The notes under the pieces: generated by a model
The model's input: the letters and a program-made list of their open reading frames with translations, nothing else
Databases searched by the model: none
What the model was told of the DNA's origin: nothing
Program-made: the position numbers and the translations under genes
Assembly (NCBI GenBank): GCA_963666295.1
Contig: OY762707.1
Coordinates: 806,001 to 870,000, forward strand
DNA length: 64,000 bases
Reading direction: 5' to 3'
Origin: QZKY01 sp963666295
Lineage (GTDB): Bacteria > Pseudomonadota > Gammaproteobacteria > Burkholderiales > Burkholderiaceae_D
Part shown: one piece after another, positions 58,493 to 64,000 of the stretch
Numbering within the stretch: position 1 is the first letter of the stretch
Layout: each line of letters starts with the position of its first letter

Positions 58493-59632
58493 TTACTTGA
58501 GCTGCTCGTGCAACAGTTCAAGAATTTTACTGCCGACCGGTGAACGCTCTGGCTGCCCATCTTTTGCCAGCACCTCAACCCGGGAGCTTGAATCAGCGCT
58601 CTGTTTCACTGAAATCAGGTATTGCTGCGCCTTCATGCCGTCCTTGGTTTTGGAAGAGAACAGGCTTGAGAAAAAGCCTGGCTTCGCATCACTGCCCTTG
58701 CTGTCGGCATCCTGATCAACATAACGCACGTAATAGAGCCCTTGCATGCGATTGCGGTCTTCTACCGTGAAGCCAACGCGGTCCAGTGCCAAGCCAACCC
58801 GACGCCAGGTACGCTCAAAGCCCTCTTCAACCTGAACATACTCGCCATTTACCAGATCTGCCTTGGGTGCCTGCCGCTGATCCTGTTGCTTGGCCATCGT
58901 CTGGGAGTGCTGTTTGTCCGCACCCAAACGCACCATCACGCGTGACAAGAACTCGGCTTCCAGTTCCGGGTCAGACGGGCGCGCCGTCCAGACGGTCGTG
59001 TCGTTATTGCTGCCAACCAATTCTTCGGTCGCACCACGATGGCTGATGTAAATCTCGGTTTCACCACTTGCTGTGCGCTCAAGGCGGGTGCGAAACTTGT
59101 CGCGCTCGCCCGTGGAGTACAGAGAGTCAATCAGCTTACCCAGATTTCTGCGAATAAAATCCATTGGGATTTTCGCGCGATTTTCTGCCCAGTCGGTCTC
59201 CATCACCCCCACATCAGGCATTTCGACGTTGATCAAAAAGCCTGCGTCCTGCCAGAACTCTTTTAGCAGTGGCCAGAGTTCTTCCGGCGTTTTTTGCACA
59301 ACCAGCCAACGCTGCTGGCCTGCACGCTCGATACGCATGTCGCCTACCTGGCTCAACGCCACCGATGAAGCATCTTTGACTTCCGACTGCATTTGTCGTT
59401 GCGCAGCATAATCACTGGCCGTCACCGTCCCTGTTTGCGGCAAGGCGTAGCGGTTATCGCGTTGCAGTTGCGTCAGATCTGGGGGCACTTCCAGAGTGCT
59501 TACAGGCTTTTCCCCCGCACTCTTGTAATCAATCCTGCCTGCATCAGTCAGGCTCATTGATCCGCATCCCGACAGACCGACCAGCGATAGCGCGCATAAA
59601 AACCCCAACAATGTGTGACTGCGTTGTGCCAT
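58493..59632 (-). CDS. bamC: outer membrane assembly lipoprotein BamC
   Basis: BamC is a lipoprotein of the BAM complex that inserts beta-barrel proteins into the outer membrane. The 379-aa protein has a signal with lipobox LSGC near residues 20-23, the BamC N-terminal lasso region (DYKSAGEKPVSTLEVPPDLT) and two helix-grip domains. The ATG at 59632 has AGGAA about 6 bases ahead, better than 59647. It is 53 bases downstream of dapA, the standard dapA-bamC pair. Confidence 0.9.
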   Translation of the reverse strand: MAQRSHTLLGFLCALSLVGLSGCGSMSLTDAGRIDYKSAGEKPVSTLEVPPDLTQLQRDNRYALPQTGTVTASDYAAQRQMQSEVKDASSVALSQVGDMRIERAGQQRWLVVQKTPEELWPLLKEFWQDAGFLINVEMPDVGVMETDWAENRAKIPMDFIRRNLGKLIDSLYSTGERDKFRTRLERTASGETEIYISHRGATEELVGSNNDTTVWTARPSDPELEAEFLSRVMVRLGADKQHSQTMAKQQDQRQAPKADLVNGEYVQVEEGFERTWRRVGLALDRVGFTVEDRNRMQGLYYVRYVDQDADSKGSDAKPGFFSSLFSSKTKDGMKAQQYLISVKQSADSSSRVEVLAKDGQPERSPVGSKILELLHEQLK

Positions 59633-59685
59633 GATGAATTCCTGCAAATAAAGATTCTTTTTCCGGTTATGCCGGCTTATGCACT

Positions 59686-60564
59686 TTAAAAGTTCACGCC
59701 CGATTCGCGCATGGCGGCTTCAACCGTCGCATAGAACTCCGGCGCGAGTGGCGCAAGCGGCAAACGAATACCTGCTGGCATCAAGCCCATCCGCGCCATG
59801 GCCCATTTGACCGGCACCGGGTTCGGTTCGACAAACAGTTTCTGATGCAATGGCAGCAAGCGATTGTTGATCTCAATGGCTCTGGCAACATCGCCCGCAA
59901 TCGCGGCCATACACAGTTCGTGCATCGCTCGTGGCGCCACATTCGCAACAACCGAAATATTTCCGGCACCACCACAAAGCATGAGTGCCATCGCAGACGC
60001 ATCGTCGCCCGAATACACGGCAAATGAGTCTGGCGCCAGACGGATCAGATCCGTGCCGCGCCCCAAATTCCCGGTTGCATCCTTGACGCCAATCACGCCT
60101 GGCACCTCTGACAGACGCAAAATGGTTTCATTCGAAATGTCTGCAACCGTGCGTCCTGGCACGTTATACAGGATCATCGGCAAGTCCACCTTTTCGGCAA
60201 TCGTGCGGAAATGGCGGTACATCCCCTCCTGCGTTGGGCGGTTGTAATACGGCACCACCTGCAACGAGACATCCGCACCAACCTCTTTGGCGTAAGCCGT
60301 CAACTCAATGGCTTCCGACGTCGAATTGCCACCCGTGCCGGCAATGATCGGAATTCGCTTATTGGCTTGCTCTACTGCCACCCTGATCAGTTCGCAATGC
60401 TCGTCCATGTCGACGGTCGCTGATTCGCCCGTCGTTCCGACGATCACAATGGCATCCGTTCCTTCTTCAACGTGCCAGTCAATCAACTTCCTCAAACAGG
60501 GAAAGTCCAGGGTGCCGTCTTCTTGCATCGGCGTAACAATCGCGGGTATGCTGCCTTTGATCAT
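59686..60564 (-). CDS. dapA: 4-hydroxy-tetrahydrodipicolinate synthase
   Basis: DapA condenses pyruvate with aspartate semialdehyde, the first step to diaminopimelate and lysine. The 292-aa TIM barrel has VVGTTGESATVDMDEHCELI (about residues 41-60), the catalytic Tyr in LYNVPGRT (about 132-139) and the Schiff-base Lys in GVIGVKDATGN (about 156-166). Together with asd at 26392 the window holds two steps of the DAP pathway. Confidence 0.97.
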   Translation of the reverse strand: MIKGSIPAIVTPMQEDGTLDFPCLRKLIDWHVEEGTDAIVIVGTTGESATVDMDEHCELIRVAVEQANKRIPIIAGTGGNSTSEAIELTAYAKEVGADVSLQVVPYYNRPTQEGMYRHFRTIAEKVDLPMILYNVPGRTVADISNETILRLSEVPGVIGVKDATGNLGRGTDLIRLAPDSFAVYSGDDASAMALMLCGGAGNISVVANVAPRAMHELCMAAIAGDVARAIEINNRLLPLHQKLFVEPNPVPVKWAMARMGLMPAGIRLPLAPLAPEFYATVEAAMRESGVNF

Positions 60565-60627
60565 GGTGCATCCAATAGAAAAAGTGTCAAAAAAAAAGAT
60601 TGTAGCGGATAGTCTCCGGCAATAGTT

Positions 60628-60663
60628 AAAAAGCCTGCCGAATTCTTCAACTCAACAGGCTTT
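60628..60663 (-). terminator. intrinsic terminator after gltD
   Basis: On the minus strand AAAGCCTG (60663-60656), an 18-base loop with internal pairing, CAGGCTTTTT (60637-60628). An 8-bp stem with a T-run. It lies 23 bases after the gltD stop, separating the glt genes from dapA. Confidence 0.75.
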
Positions 60664-60685
60664 CCCCTACAAGGTTTGTCACTAA

Positions 60686-62149
60686 TTAGCGCGGCAAATC
60701 CGTACGCCCCATCAGGAACTCATCCACCGCGCGCGCGCATTGACGCCCTTCGCGAATGGCCCACACCAGCAGTGATGGACCGCGACGAATATCACCCGCA
60801 GCAAACACCTTGTCGACCGACGTTTTGTAGGCCTCATCACCCTCCGTCTCCGCCTTGGCGTTACCGCTTAAATCGCTTTCAACGCCAAATGCCTCCAGAA
60901 CCGGATCAATAGCCGAAATGAAGCCGGTGGCCAGCAATACAAGATCTGCAGGCAGCTCTCTCTCGGAGCCCTCAATTTCGTAGTAACGGTTATCGCGCCT
61001 TTCGACACCGACGACGACCATTTTCTCAACCTTGCCGTTCGCCCCTTCGATGCGCTTGGGCGCCAAAGACCAGACCCGCTCGCCACCTTCCTCGTGTGAA
61101 GTAGAGGTTTGCAATGTGTGCGGCCAATACGGCCAGACCAGCAATTTGTCTTCCGTTTCGGGCGGACGTGACATACGGATCATCTGCGTGATGCTGGCTG
61201 CGCCCTGACGAACTGACGTGCCCACACAGTCGGAACCTGTGTCGCCGCCGCCAATCACAATGACATGCTTGCCGGTCGCGCTAATCTGATGATTCGGCGT
61301 ATCCCCGGCAACAATCTTGTTCTGCATGTTCAGGAAATCCATCGCGTAATGCACACCTTCCAATTCGCGTCCGGGAACCGACAGCGGACGAGGCTTTTCG
61401 GCACCACCCGCCAGAATGACAGCATCAAACATCTGATTCAGTTCATCAGGCGAGATAATTTCCTGTGCGTCGTTCATGACCTCTTCGGGAAAATCCTTGC
61501 CGACCAGCACATTGGTGCGAAAGACCACCCCTTCGGCTTCCATCTGTTCAATGCGACGGTCAATTACCGATTTCTCGAGCTTGAAGTCCGGCACGCCATA
61601 GCGCATCAAACCACCGATGCGCTCGTTTTTTTCAAACACCGTCACATCATGACCAACACGCGCCAATTGCTGTGCCGCCGCCATGCCGGCAGGGCCAGAA
61701 CCAACAATAGCCACCTTTTTACCCGTTTTGGTTTCTGACGGCATCGGCACAACCCAGCCGTTTTCCCATGCCTTTTCGATGATATACAGTTCGATCGACT
61801 TGATTCCGACCGGATCATCCACCAAGCCGAGCGTACATGCGGTCTCGCATGGTGCCGGGCAAATGCGACCGGTGAGTTCCGGGAAGTTATTTGTTGAGTT
61901 CAGTACGTCATACGCCTGGCGCAACTTGCCTTTGTAAACAAAATCATTCCAGTCTGGAATGACATTGTTGACAGGGCAGGTATTGTTGCAAAAAGGAATG
62001 CCGCAATCCATGCAGCGCGCCCCCTGAATCGACGCTTTTTCATCATCCAGGCGTACCACAAACTCGTTGTAGTTTTTCACGCGCTCGGTCGGCTCCAGAT
62101 AATTCTCTTTCTGCCGCTGATATTCCATGAAACCAGTTACTTTGCCCAT
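60686..62149 (-). CDS. gltD: glutamate synthase (NADPH) small subunit
   Basis: GltD supplies electrons from NADPH to GltB for glutamate synthesis from glutamine and 2-oxoglutarate. The 487-aa protein has the Cys clusters GARCMDCGIPFCNNTCPVNN (about residues 43-62) and CPAPCETACTLG, the FAD loop AIVGSGPAGMAAAQQLARVG (about 149-168) and the NADPH loop VIVIGGGDTGSDCVGT (about 292-307). AGAGG lies 5-6 bases ahead of the ATG. It is 82 bases after gltB. Confidence 0.96.
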   Translation of the reverse strand: MGKVTGFMEYQRQKENYLEPTERVKNYNEFVVRLDDEKASIQGARCMDCGIPFCNNTCPVNNVIPDWNDFVYKGKLRQAYDVLNSTNNFPELTGRICPAPCETACTLGLVDDPVGIKSIELYIIEKAWENGWVVPMPSETKTGKKVAIVGSGPAGMAAAQQLARVGHDVTVFEKNERIGGLMRYGVPDFKLEKSVIDRRIEQMEAEGVVFRTNVLVGKDFPEEVMNDAQEIISPDELNQMFDAVILAGGAEKPRPLSVPGRELEGVHYAMDFLNMQNKIVAGDTPNHQISATGKHVIVIGGGDTGSDCVGTSVRQGAASITQMIRMSRPPETEDKLLVWPYWPHTLQTSTSHEEGGERVWSLAPKRIEGANGKVEKMVVVGVERRDNRYYEIEGSERELPADLVLLATGFISAIDPVLEAFGVESDLSGNAKAETEGDEAYKTSVDKVFAAGDIRRGPSLLVWAIREGRQCARAVDEFLMGRTDLPR

Positions 62150-62231
62150 TTTTTACCTCTGACTTCTTTTCTTCTTCATCCCTGAAGAAGTGACTGATCC
62201 GTGTTGCGATGTCGTTCTGTTTGCAACGCCC

Positions 62232-64000
<1,769 letters not shown>

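Overview
The window is 64 kb of chromosome from a betaproteobacterium, most like Burkholderiales and probably near Oxalobacteraceae. This rests on gene order and protein character (acpS-pdxJ-recO-era-rnc-DUF4845-lepB-lepA; leuC-entericidin-leuD-leuB-asd-fimV-truA-trpF-trpB-trpA-accD-folC-SPOR-cvpA-purF; tpiA-secG-tRNA-Leu-nuoA to nuoN). No search was run, so the family placement is inference. Almost everything is housekeeping, and nearly all of it is on the minus strand.

Layout. 0-7 kb: a tightly overlapping minus-strand operon for ribosome and RNA maturation, protein export, DNA repair, pyridoxal phosphate and the acyl-carrier switch (lepA to nagZ). 7-13 kb: a YgiQ-type radical SAM protein, a plus-strand oxalate/formate-type MFS carrier with a long leader, and small redox and thiamine-salvage genes. 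13-31 kb: a long minus-strand biosynthetic block covering leucine, aspartate semialdehyde, tryptophan, fatty acids, folate, purines and a sulfur amino acid enzyme, with FimV and TruA inside it. 31-35 kb: two tandem alpha/beta hydrolases, an MFS carrier and aroC. 35.3-40.2 kb: the only clearly accessory stretch, with marC, a GNAT plus RLAN/ATP-grasp gene pair, several repeat hairpins and an IS30-family element that has split a DUF486 gene. 40-55 kb: the complete 14-gene complex I operon, in which nuoL carries a probable 1-base deletion. 55-64 kb: tRNA-Leu(GAG), secG, tpiA, a SlyD-like isomerase, an orphan lipoprotein, a WalJ-like hydrolase, bamC, dapA, gltD and the 3' part of gltB.

No CRISPR array, prophage, defence island or clearly new multi-gene system was seen. 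The points most worth following are: (1) two copies of an about 85-nt intergenic element, one of them inside the trp genes, whose differences include three compensatory base-pair changes; (2) the IS30 insertion that can be read back to an intact DUF486 gene; (3) the nuoL frameshift; (4) the GNAT/RLAN-ATP-grasp pair, a predicted amidoligase system without its usual peptidase part; and (5) intrinsic terminators lying 7-20 nt ahead of three start codons (truA, folC and an MFS gene).
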